A DNA stretch of 64,000 nucleotides, taken from positions 145,339,207-145,403,206 of the forward strand of contig NC_053037.3 in NCBI RefSeq assembly GCF_002575655.3. Direction: 5' to 3'. A program made the translations under genes and the position numbers. The notes below the pieces were generated by a model that ran no database searches, had not been told where the DNA came from, and saw nothing but the letters and a program-made list of their open reading frames with translations. Source of the DNA: Aegilops tauschii subsp. strangulata (Eukaryota; Streptophyta; Magnoliopsida; Poales; Poaceae). Below are positions 46,028 through 55,797 of the stretch, one piece after another; the first letter of the stretch is position 1, and each line of letters begins with the position of its first letter.

Positions 46028-49000
46028 TAGGGTCCGCACGCTTAACGTTCGGTGACGATCGGTATTATGAGTTTATGTGTTATGATGTACCAAAGGTAGT
46101 TCGGAGTCCTGGATGTGATCACGGACATGATGAGGAGTCTCAAAATGGTTGAGACATAAATATTGATATATTGGACGGCTATATTCGGACACCGGAAGTG
46201 TTCCAAGTGATTTCAGAGAAAACCGGAGTGCCGGAGGGTTACCAGAACCCCCCCCCCCCCGGGGGGGGGGGGAACTAATGGCCCACATGGGCCTTAGTGG
46301 AGAGAGAGAGAGGGCTGGCCAGGGCAGGCCGCACGCCCCCTCCCCCTCTGGTCCGAATTGGACTAGGCAAGGGGGGGCCCTTTCCTTCTCCCTCTCCTCC
46401 TTCCTTTCCCCTCCTAGTAGGACTAGGAAAGGGGGTCCTACTCCTACTAGGAGGAGGACTCCTCCTCTCCTGGCGCGCCCCAAGGGCCGGCCGGCCTCCC
46501 CCCTTGCTCCTTTATATACGGGGGCAAGGGGGCACCCTAGAACACAACAAGTTGATTGTTTCCAGCCGTGTGCGGTGCCCCCCTCCACCATAATCCACCT
46601 CGGTCATATTGTCGTAGTGCTTAGGCGAAGCCCTGTGCCGGTAGCTTCATCATCACCGTCATCACGCTGTCATGTTGGCGAAGCTCTCCCTCCACACTCT
46701 GCTGGATCGTGAGTTCGTGGTATGTCACCGAGACGAACGTGTGCAGATCGCGGAGGTGCCGTACTATCGATAATAGGATCGGTCGATCGCGAAGACGTAC
46801 GACTACACCAACCGCGTTATCATAACGCTTCCACTTATGGTCTACGAGGGTACGTGCACAACACTCTTCCCTCTCGTTGCTATGCATCACCATGATCTTG
46901 CGTGTGCGTAGGATTTTTTTTGAAATTACTACGTTCCCCAACAGTGGCATCAAAGCCAGGTTTATGTGTAGATGTTATATGCTCGAGTAGAACCCAAGTG
47001 AGTTGTGGGCGATAATACTCATACTTCTTACCAGCATGTCATACTTTGATTCGGCGGTATTGTTGGATGAAGCGGCCCGGACCAACATTACGCGTACACT
47101 TACGCGAGACTAGTTCCATCGAGGTGCTTCGCACACAGGTGGCTGGCGGGTGTCAGTTTCTCCAACTTTAGTTGAATCAAGTGTGGCTACGCCCAGTCCT
47201 TGTTGAAGGTTAAAACAACACATACTTGACGAAAAATCGTTGTGGTTTTGATGCGTAGGTAAGAATTGTTCTTGCTCAGCCCGTAGCAGCCACGTAAAAC
47301 TTGCAACAACAAAGTAGAGGACATCTAACTTATTTTTGCAGGGCATGTTGTGATGTGATATGGTCAAGACATGATGCTAAATTTTATTGTATGAGACAAT
47401 CATGTTTTGTAACGAAGTTATCGGCAAATGGCAGGAGCCTTATGGTTGTTTCTTTATTGCATAAGATGCAAGCGCCATGTAATTGCTTTACTTTATCGCT
47501 ATGCGATAGCAATAGTTCAAAAAGAAATAGTTGGCAAGACGACCATGTGACGACACATTGATATAGATCAAGATGATGGAGATCATGGTGTCATGCCGGT
47601 GACGATGGAGACCATGACGATGCTTTGGAGATGGAGATCAAAGGCACAAGATGATGATGGCCATATCATATCACATATTTTGATTGCATGTGATGTTTAT
47701 CTTTTATGCATCTTATTTTGCTTAGTACGCCGGTAGCATTATGAGATGACCCCTTACTAAAATTTCAAGGTATAAGAGTTCTCCCTGAGTATGCACCGTT
47801 GCGACAGTTCTTCGTGCTAAGACACCACGTGATGATCGGGTGTGATAAGCTCTACATTCACATACAACGGGTGCAAGCCAGTTTTGCACACGCAGAATAC
47901 TCGGATTAAACTTGATGAGCCTAGCATATGCAGATATGGCCTCGGAACACTGAGACCCAAAGGTCGAGCGTGAATCATATAGTAGATATGATCAACATAG
48001 TGATGTTCACCATTGAAAACTACTCCATCTCACGTGATGATCGGACATGGTTTAGTTGATATAGATCACGTGATCATTTAGATGACTAGAGGGATGTCTA
48101 TCTAAGTGGGAGTTCTTAAGTAATATGATTAACTGAACTTAATTTATCATGAACTTAGTCCTGATAGTATTTGCATAACTATGTTGTAGATCATAGCTCG
48201 CGATGTAGCTCCCTGTTTATTTTTGATATGTTCCTAGAGAAAAACTATGTTGAAAGATGATAGTAGCAATGATGCGGACTAGGTCCGTGATCTTAGGATT
48301 ATCCTCATTGCTGCACAGAAGAATTATGTCCTTGATGCACCGCTAGGTGACAGACCTATTGCAGGAGCAGATGCACACGTTATGAACGTTTGACAAAGCT
48401 CGGTATGATGACTACTTAATAGTTTAGTGCACCATGCTTTACAGCTTAGAACCGGGACTTCAAAAACGTTTTGAACGCTACAAAGCATATAAGATGTTCT
48501 AAGAGTTGAAATTGGTATTTCATACTCATGCCCGTGTCGAGAGGTATGAGACCTCTGACAGTACTTTGCCTACAAGATGGAGGAGAATAGTTCAACCAGT
48601 GAGCATGTGCTCAGATTGTTTGGGTACTACAATTGTTTGAATCAAGTGGGAGTTAATCTTCCAGATAAGATAGTAATTGACAAAGTTCTCTATTCACTGT
48701 CACCAAGTTACTAGAACTTAGTGATGAACTATAATATGCAAGGGATGATGAAAGTAATTCCCAAGCTCTTCACGATGCTGAAATCGGCGAAGGTAGAAAT
48801 CAAGAAATAGCATCAAGTGTTGATGGTTAACAAGATCACTAGTTTCAAAGAAAAGGGAAAAGGGAAAGAAAGAGGAACTTCAAAGAAGAATAGCAAGCAA
48901 GTTGCTGCTCCCATGAAGAAGCTCAAAGCTAGACCCTAGCCTGGAACTGAGTGCTTCTACTGCAAAGGAAATGGTCACTGGAAGTGGAACTGCCCTAGAT

Positions 49001-49860
49001 ACTTGGCAGATAAGAAGGATGGCAAAGTGAACAAACGTATATTTGATATACATGTTATTGATGTGTACTTTACTAGTGTTTATAGCAACCCCTCAGTATT
49101 TGATACTGGTTTAGTTGCTAAGAGTAGTAACTAAAAACAGGAGTTGCAGAATGAACACAGACTAGTTATGGGCAAAGTGACGATGAGTGTTGGAAATGAT
49201 TCCAAGGTTGATAAGATCACCATCGCACACTCCCTTTACCTTCGGGATTAGTGTTGAACCTCAAATAAATGTTATTTGGTGTCTGCGTTGAGCATAATAT
49301 GATTGGATCATCTTTATTGCAATACGGTTATTCATTTAAGTCAAAGAATAATTGTTATTCTGTTTACATGAATAAAACCTTATGAGGTCATACACCCAAG
49401 GTGAATGGTTTGTTGAATCTCGATCGTAGTGATACACATATTCATAATATTGATGCCCAAAGATGCAAAGTTGATAATGATAGTGCAACATATTTGTGGC
49501 ACTGCCGTTTAGGTCATATTGGTGTAAAGCGTATGAAGAAACTCCATGCTGATGGACTTTTGGAATCACTTGATTATGAATCACTTGATGCTTGCGAACC
49601 ATGCCTCATGGGCAATATGACTAAGACTCCATTCTCCGGAACAATGCAGCGAGCAACTGACTTATTGGAAATAATACATACTGATGTATGCGATCCGATG
49701 AGTGTTGAGGCTCGCGGCGAGTATCGTTATTTTTCTGACCTTCACAGATGATTTGAGCAGATATGGGTACATCTACTTGATCAAACATAAGTCTGAAACA
49801 TTTCAAAAGTTCAAATAATTTTAGAGTGAAGTGAAAAATCATCGTAACAAGAAAAATAAA
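46028..49860 (+). mobile_element. Inverted segment of copia C: 3' half of LTR, leader, gag, pre-integrase
   Basis: It begins inside the LTR at tagggtccgcacgctt (LTR position about 820 of 1738 by comparison with copia B) and reaches the LTR end at 46943. A PBS-like tggcatcaaagcc follows, then the leader, a gag remnant (TAG at 48425-48427), an intact CCHC knuckle (CFYCKGNGHWKWNC, about 48951-48992) and the pre-integrase frame 49401-49751. It stops at aacaagaaaaataaag, exactly where the minus-oriented part resumes (caagtttctatgatctgatc). The two together make one interior. Confidence 0.85.
46248..46272. repeat. C13-G12 homopolymer palindrome in the copia C LTR
   Basis: Thirteen C are followed by twelve G within the inverted LTR half. 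The intact copy at 42783-42792 has only ccccgggggg. It could be real slippage expansion or a base-calling/assembly artefact. Confidence 0.9.
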
Positions 49861-49974
49861 GATACTCACCGCGAGCCTCAACACTCATCGGATCGCATAC
49901 ATCAGTATGTATTATTTCCACTAAGTCATTCTCAATGGCTCGCCGATCATCGGGCAAGTCAATCAAAGTCCATA
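49861..49974. other. Filler DNA at the inversion junction
   Basis: 49861-49927 is an inverted copy of 49659-49725 (two mismatches seen). 49928-49974 is a direct, identical copy of 45137-45183. Then 49975-50120 is the terminal about 145 bp of the LTR. These short templated patches are what synthesis-dependent end joining leaves at a repaired double-strand break. Confidence 0.8.
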
Positions 49975-50120
49975 CTTGTGACACTCTGTTTGTCTATGTA
50001 TTCACACATGTACTAAGTTTCCAGTTAATACAATTCTAGCATGAAATAATAAACATTTATCATGATATAAGGAAATATAAATAACAACTTTATTATTGCC
50101 TCTAGGGCATATTTCCTTCA

Positions 50121-50640
50121 AGAGTACTGTACGTGGAGAGGCTGACAGCTGGGTCCACGGCCGCAACAAGGAAGTGCCTCCTTATTACGCGGAAAATAAT
50201 GATTCCTCCACCTGACAGCACGGACCCACCAGACGGGCCACCGTATTTCATGAAAAAAAAATGTTTCCCCCTGACTGCTAGGACCCACCAGCTACATCTT
50301 CGCAGGCAAGGAAGTGCCTGACAGTCGGGACCCACCCGGTCGAAGCGTATGTAGCATTGCCATTCTGGTCGCGAACGTGTACGTACATACGATCGGTCTG
50401 TCTGCAGGCTGCAGCGATGAACCGTGGTCGTGTAAGGAAGGGCACGTGTCGTAGTAGAGGCGCGCACGTAGCATGTACACGTACGTACAACGACCAGGGT
50501 GCAAGAAAGTAAATACGGCCACGTACATACATACGGGCGGGGTCTTGAACGCCTACTCGCGCATACGTATGGCCAGGGTTCGTGTGGTTGTGGCTGGGTT
50601 GGAACAAAGAAACTGCGTCGTCGTCGTGCTCATGGGGAGG
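50121..50640. other. Remainder of the second 0.7-kb module and GC-balanced CACTA interior
   Basis: The start repeats ggagaggctgacagctgggt and cctccttattacgcg from 41387-41455. Phrases of the type gggacccacc recur. Overlapping ORFs on both strands have no motif. Confidence 0.6.
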
Positions 50641-50975
50641 CAACGGAATGCGTCGTGTTCATCGGGAGGCAACGGAACGTGCGCTATTCATCGGGAGCCA
50701 GCCGGCTTGGACGGAACAGCCGATGGAAACGAGGCCTGGCGTACCGCAGAATGGAGGAAATGGCCATGTGTTCGACCAGCCACGGTCGAAATGGGATCAT
50801 GTTCATCGGGAAGGGTCTGGCGTACCGCAAAATGGTCGAAACGGGGTCCTGTTGATCGGGAGGGGTGTGGCGTACCGCAAAACGGAGGAAACGAACTTAT
50901 GTTGGAGCGCTACGGTCGAAACGGGGGTCTTGTTCATCGGGAGGGGTGTGGCGTACCGCAAAACGGGACTCCACG
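50640..50975. repeat. Tandem repeats with ggcgtaccgcaaaa
   Basis: About four copies of a unit containing catcgggaggggtgtggcgtaccgcaaaacgg occur, spaced 50-85 bp (near 50737, 50818, 50868 and 50950). The long plus-strand ORFs across this block and the next are read-throughs of the repeats. Confidence 0.75.
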
Positions 50976-51495
50976 GGATACTGTTCATCTCCACCATCGA
51001 CCTCCTCCAGCCTCCATGGGCTACTGTTCATCCACCGTCGACCTCCTCTAGCCTCCACCTGCGACTATTCCTCCAGCCTCCACGGGCTACTGTCATCCAC
51101 CGTCGACCTCCTCCAGCCTCCACCTGCGACTGTTCATCCACGGGCTCCAATTCATCCAGCCTCCACCGCGCTCTCCTCCACCGGCTATTGTTCAACCAGC
51201 CCTCTCCACGGGGTCCTGTTCAACCACCCCTCCACGGGCTACTGTTCATCCAGCCCTCCACTGGCTACTGTTCAACCAGCCCTCCAACGGCTACTGTTCA
51301 ACCAGCCCTCCACGGGGTCCTGTTCATCCAGCCCTCCACGGGGTCCTATTCATCCACCGGCTCGATTGATCGGGGTACTGTTCATCCAGCGGCAACAGCC
51401 TCTACTACCACGGGTTCCTGTTCATCCAACCCCCACCGGGAACTGTTCATCCAAACCTCCCAACAACGCTCACTGTTCATCCAGAGGCAGCATCG
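50976..51495. repeat. CTACTGTTCATCCA sub-terminal array
   Basis: More than fifteen copies of (g/t)(t/a)(c/t)tgttcatcca(g/c)cc(c)tccac(g)gggctac, 20-40 bp apart, lie near the right TIR. Their number and regularity near one end suggest transposase-binding repeats, as known for En/Spm. The 332-codon ORF covering them is not a real protein. Confidence 0.75.
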
Positions 51496-51957
51496 ATCGG
51501 CTTCAGTTAGCAGCAGTAGCGAAGGAATCACTCGGGTTCAGTTAACAGCAAGGGATCGATCGATCGCTCGGGTTCAGTAACGCATAGCCTGCAGTGCAAT
51601 CGCTCGGGTTCAGTTAGAGCCCAACGCCTCACTCAGGTTCAGTTAGAGCGCAATGCCTCGCACACACACGCATACGTACGAGAGAAACGTGCATCGCTCG
51701 GCCCCCGACCACCCACCGTAACCGGGAACTCCCCGAAATTTTCCTCGCCCTCCCTTCTACCACGGTTTTCTCCATCATGGATGGCCCAAAGAATGTCATG
51801 CAGCTGCGTCTCCGGCCCACCCAGGACGAAAAGCCCATTTTCTGTCATGATTTTTTGTCATAGAAGTAGGACCCCACCACATTTATGATGATACCGGGTT
51901 TTGTCACAATTATCGTCATAGAAGTGTCATAAGTATGACCAAAAAAATTCGGCCCCA
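51496..51957. other. Right sub-terminal region with palindromic gtcata motifs
   Basis: Direct repeats of gctcgggttcagtta occur at about 51531, 51567 and 51602. Next to the TIR, gtcatagaagt and gtcataagtatgacc echo the motifs beside the left TIR. Confidence 0.6.
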
Positions 51958-51987
51958 AATGTCACGAATGTGTCTTTTTTTGTAGTG
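51958..51987 (-). repeat. Right CACTA terminal inverted repeat
   Basis: On the minus strand it reads CACTACAAAAAAAGACACATTCGTGAC. ATA follows at 51988-51990, matching ATA at 10258-10260. Confidence 0.93.
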
Positions 51988-52720
51988 ATAGCTTGCGATA
52001 TAGCTCCTATATATTTTTGATATGTTCCTAGAGAAAACTAAGTTGAAACATGATAGTAGCAATGATGCAGACAGGGTCCGTGATCTGAGGATTATCCTCA
52101 TTGTTGCATAGAAGAATCATGTCCTTGATGCACCACTAGGTGACAGACCTATTGCAGGAGCAAATGGAGACGTTATGAACGTTTGGCAAGCTCGATATGA
52201 TGTCTACTTGATAGTTTAGTGCGCCATGCTTTACGGCTTAGAACCGGGACTTCAAAAACGTTTTGAACGCCACGGAGCATATGAGATGTTCCAGGAGCTG
52301 AAATTGGTATTTCAGACTCATGCATGTGTTCAGAGGTATGAGACCTCTGACAAGTACTTTGCCTACAAGATGGAGGAGAATAGCTCAGCCAATGAGCATG
52401 TGCTCAGAATGTCTGGGTACTACAATCGCTTGAATCAAGTGGGAGTTAATCTTCCAGATAAGATAGTGATTGACAGAGTTCTCTAGTCACTAACACCAAG
52501 CTACTATAACTTTGTGATGAACTATAATATGCAAGGGATGACGAAGACGATTCCTGAGCTCTTCGCAATGCAGAAATCGGCGAAGGTAAAAATCAAGAAA
52601 GAGCATCAAGTGTTGATGGCTAACAAGACCACTAGTTTCAAGAAAAGGGCAAGGGAAAGAAAGGGAACTTAGAGAAGAATGGCAAGCAAGTTGCCACTCC
52701 CGTGGAGAAGCCCAAAGCTG
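51988..52720 (+). pseudogene. Copia A gag remnant
   Basis: Gag forms the nucleocapsid that packages retrotransposon RNA. The frame opens near the tatgttcctagagaaaact segment and continues through an 86-residue open piece at 52226-52486, which carries the typical Copia gag pattern (GLEPGLQKRFERHG, then SGYYNRLNQVGV). A TAG at 52217-52219 interrupts the frame at a position where the intact family would be expected to have Gln (VQC in related gags, from memory). Copias B and C carry the same TAG. A second TAG ends the open piece at 52486. The CACTA inserted just upstream, so this gag is separated from its promoter by about 42 kb. Confidence 0.8.
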
Positions 52721-54037
52721 AACCTAAGCTTGAAACTGAGTGCTTCTACTGCAAAGGGAATGGTCACTAGAAGCGGAACTACCCCAAATACTTGGCGGAT
52801 AGGAAGGATGGCAAAGTGAACAAAGGTATATTTGATATACATGTTATTGATGTGTACCTAACTAGTATTAGTAGTAGCCCTTAGGTATTTGATACTGGTT
52901 CAGTTGCTAAGATTAGTAACTCGAAACAAGAGTTGCAGAATAAATAGAAACTAGTTAAGGGCGAGGTGACGATGTGTGTTGGAAGTAATTCATAGGTTGA
53001 TACGATCACCATCGCACACTCCCTCTACCTTCAGGATTAGTATTAAACCTAAATAATGTTATTTGGTGTTTGCGTTGAGCATGAATATGATTTGATCATG
53101 TTTATTGCAGTACGGTTATTCATTTAAGTCGGAGAATAATTGTTGTTCTGTTTACATGAATAAAACCTTCTATGGTCATACACCCAATGTGAATGGTTTA
53201 TTGAATCTCGATCGTAGTGATACACATATTCATAATATTGATGTCAAAAGATGCAAAGTTGACAATGATAGTGCAACATATTTGTGGCACTGCCGTTTAG
53301 GTCATATTGGTGTAAAGCGCATGAAGAAACTCCATGCAGATGGGCTTTTGGAATCACTTGATTATGAATCATTTGATACTTGTGAACCATGCCTCATGGG
53401 CAAGATGGCTAAAACTCCGTTCTCCGGAACAGTGGAGCGAGCCAATGACTTATTGGAAATAATACATATCGATGTATGCGGTCCGATGAGTGTTGAGGCA
53501 CGTGGCGGGTATCGTTATTTTCTGACCCTCACAGATGATTTGAGCAGATATGGGTATATCTACTTAATGAAACACAAGTCTGAAACATTTGAAAAGTTCA
53601 AAGAATTTCAGAGTGAAGTGGAGAATCATCGTAACAAGAAAATAAAGTTTCTACGATCTGATCGCGGAGGCGAATATTTGAGTTACGAGTTCAGCCTTCA
53701 TTTAAAACAATGTGGAATAGGTTCACTACTCACGCCACCTGGAACCCCACAGCGTAATGGTGTGTCCAAACATCATAATCGTACTTTATTTGATATGGTG
53801 CGATCTATGATGTCTCTTACTGATTTACCACTATCGTTTTGGGGTTATGCATTAGAGACAGTTGCATTCACGTTAAATAGGGCACCGTATAAACCAGTTG
53901 AGACGACACCGTATGAACTGTGGTTTGGCAAGAAACCTAAGCTGTCGTTTCTTAAAGTTTGGGGTTGCGGCACTTATGTCAAAAGGCTTCAGCCTGATAA
54001 GCTCGAACCCAAATCGGAGAAGTGCGTCTTCATATAA
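52721..54037 (+). pseudogene. Copia A zinc knuckle, protease and integrase region
   Basis: A CCHC knuckle lies at about 52738-52785 but is broken: the Trp codon is TAG and the last Cys is Tyr (TGC to TAC). A protease-type DTGS remnant follows near 52890. The 310-residue open frame at 53105-54037 holds the GAG-pre-integrase HHCC module (LWHCRLGHIGVKRMKKLH, then CEPCLMGK) and the integrase core with the first two acidic residues (HIDVCGP, RSDRGGEY). The third catalytic residue, normally Glu in the G-V-S-E-R/H-x-N-R-T-L motif, is Lys here (AAA at 53768-53770). Copia C keeps Glu at that position. The integrase would be catalytically dead. Confidence 0.85.
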
Positions 54038-54064
54038 TACCCTAAGGAAACAATTGGGTACACC

Positions 54065-55214
54065 TTGTACCACAGATCCGAAGGCAAGATCTCTGTTGCC
54101 AAGAACGGAACCTTTCTAGAGAAGGAGTTTCTCTCGAAAGAAGTGAGTGGGAGGAAAGTAGACCTTCATGAGGTAAAGGTACCTTCTCTCGAATTGGAAA
54201 GTAGCACATCAGAGAAATCCGTTCCCGTGATGCCTACACCGACTAGAGAGCAAGCAAATGATAATGATCATGAAACTTCAGATCAAGTTGCCACTGAACC
54301 TCATAGGTCAACTAGAGCATCATCCGCACCAAAGTGGTACGGTAATCCTGTTCTGGAAGTCATGTTATTAGACCAAGGCGAACCTATAAACTATGAAGAA
54401 GCTATGATGAGCCCAGATTTCGACAGATCACTTGCGGCCATGAAAACTGAGATAGGATCCACGTATGAGAACAAAGTGTGGACTTTGGTGGACTTCCCGA
54501 TGATCGGCAAGCCATAGAGAATAAATGGATTTTCAAGAAGAAGACTGACGCTGATGGTAATGTTACTATCTACAAAGCTCAACTTGTCGCAAAAGGTTTT
54601 TGGCAAGTTCAAGGGGTTGACTATGATGAGACTTTCTCACCTGTAGCGATGCTTAAGTCCGTCCGAATCATGTTAGCAATTGCCGCATTTTATGATTATG
54701 AAATCTGGCAAATGGACATCAAAACTACATTACTTAATGGATTTCTTAAAGTAGAGTTGTATATGATGCAACCAGAAGATTTTGTCGATCCTAAAGGTGC
54801 TAACAAAGTGTGCAAGATCCAGCGATCCATCTATGGACTGGTGTAAGCATCTCGGGGTTACAATATACGCTTTGATGAGGTGATCAAAGCATATGGTTTT
54901 ATACAGACTTTCGGTGAAGCCTGTATTCACAAGAAAGTGAGTGGGAGCTCTGTAGCATTTCTAAGATTATATGTAGATGACATATTGTTGATTGGAAATA
55001 ATATATAATTTCTGGATAGCATAAAAGGATACTTGAATAAGAGTTTTTCAATGAAAGACCTCTATGAAGTTGCTTATATATTGAGCATCAAGATCTAGAG
55101 AGATAGATCAAGACGCTTAATAGGACTTTCACAAAGCACATACCTTGACAAAGTTTTGAAGAAGTTCAATATGGATCAGTCAGAGAAGGAGTTCTTACCT
55201 GTATTGTAAGGTGT
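54065..55214 (+). pseudogene. Copia A reverse transcriptase / RNase H, truncated by element D
   Basis: Two overlapping open pieces (54065-54517 and 54478-54846) cover the linker after integrase and the Copia reverse transcriptase: NKWIFKKKTDADGNVTIYKA, the ETFSPV and QMDIKT motifs, and ELYMMQPEDF. A one-base slip near 54480-54510 separates them and a stop follows IYGLV. The polymerase signature is preserved as LYVDDIL (codons at 54970-54981), unlike copias B and C, which read YVND. The region ends at 55214, where an Athila-like LTR starts. Copia A is therefore a different sublineage from B and C. Confidence 0.85.
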
Positions 55215-55797
55215 TGATAACCCACAAGTATAGGGGATCGCAACAGTTTTCGAGGGTAGAGTATTCAACCCAAATTTATAGATTCAATACAAGGGGAGCC
55301 AAAGAATATTTGAAGGTATTAGCAGCTGAGTTGTCAATTCAACCACACCTGGAGATTAATTATCTGCAGCAAAGTTATTAGTAGCAAAGTAGTTTGATAG
55401 TTTTGATAGTAGTGACAGTAGCAATAGTAATAGTAACAATGATAGCAGTAATTTTGTAGACGGTGTAACAGTGATGATAGCAGTAGTAACTTAGCAAAAA
55501 AAATATGGAAAAGTTCGTAGGCATTGGATCAGTGACTTGTTGGATGATATTCATCGTGTGACAGTTATAACCTAGGGTGATTCGGCACTAGCTCTAGAAA
55601 TTCTCTTTTATTGTATAAAAATTCCTCGCAAAGTTTCGTTCCATTCTGAGAACTTTTATTTCTGCACAAAAACAACACCATGGCAGTTCTGCTGAAAACA
55701 GCGTCAGTGTGGGGTTAGTTTCATTCAAATCATGCAAATTAGAGTCCAAAACAAGAGGAAACATGTTAGGAAAAGTAGATACGTTGGAGACGTATCA
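55215..55797 (-). repeat. 3' LTR of element D
   Basis: 583 bp, shorter than the other Athila-like LTRs here (about 1.56-1.59 kb), with a tri-nucleotide-like tract (gtagcaatagtaatagtaac) at about 55410-55490. It may be a short-LTR family or an internally deleted LTR. Confidence 0.8.

Larger units (their letters stand above)
42104..50120 (-). mobile_element. Rearranged Angela/BARE1-like Copia (copia C) with internal inversion and filler DNA
   Basis: The outer ends are those of a minus-strand Copia: 42104 begins tgttgggtaacatag (LTR 3' terminus) and 50120 ends atttccttca (LTR 5' terminus). Flanks are aaagt (42099-42103) and agagt (50121-50125), a 5-bp target duplication with one mismatch. The homologous module at 41365-41390 supplies an empty site. 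Inside, 43823-46027 is minus-oriented (RNase H, RT, integrase), 46028-49860 is plus-oriented (half LTR, leader, gag, pre-integrase), and 49861-50120 is a patchwork. It inserted into the second 0.7-kb module. Confidence 0.88.
10261..51987. mobile_element. 41.7-kb non-autonomous CACTA (En/Spm) DNA transposon carrying gene fragments and nested elements
   Basis: The left end reads CACTACAAAAACAGACACTT and the right end is its inverted partner (...GTGTCTTTTTTTGTAGTG). A 3-bp target duplication ATA flanks it (10258-10260 and 51988-51990), as expected for CACTA elements. Removing the element plus one ATA restores the copia A sequence gatcaatagct..., matching copia B near 30902-30912, so both ends belong to one insertion. 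No TNP2-type transposase was recognised inside. Subtracting copia B (8.56 kb) and copia C (8.02 kb) leaves about 25 kb of CACTA-owned sequence. The family is probably of the Jorge/Caspar type (tentative). Confidence 0.93.
1..55214 (+). mobile_element. Outer Angela/BARE1-like Copia retrotransposon (copia A), interrupted, both ends outside the window
   Basis: Three separated pieces (1-17, 9122-10260, 51988-55214) join into one continuous Copia sequence when the Gypsy (18-9116) and CACTA (10261-51987) insertions and one copy of each target-site duplication are removed. The join matches the uninterrupted homologous region of copia B around 29730-30960. The 5' LTR lies left of the window. The last recognisable copia A sequence is the RT/RNase H region ending in ggtgt at 55214, where the Athila-like element D begins; the remainder should reappear right of the window. 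The family call rests on resemblance to copia B, whose LTR starts TGAAGGAAATATGCCC, the Angela/BARE1/WIS-type terminus. The element carries many stops and is inactive. Confidence 0.9.

Noticed and set aside
50582..51580. 332-codon plus-strand ORF
   Set aside because: It reads straight through the ggcgtaccgcaaaa and ctgttcatcca tandem repeats, with overlapping long ORFs in the other plus frames. The sequence is repeat-driven, not a protein.
10261..51987. Possibility that the CACTA ends belong to two different elements
   Set aside because: The ATA target duplication and the perfect rejoining of copia A across the gap show a single insertion.
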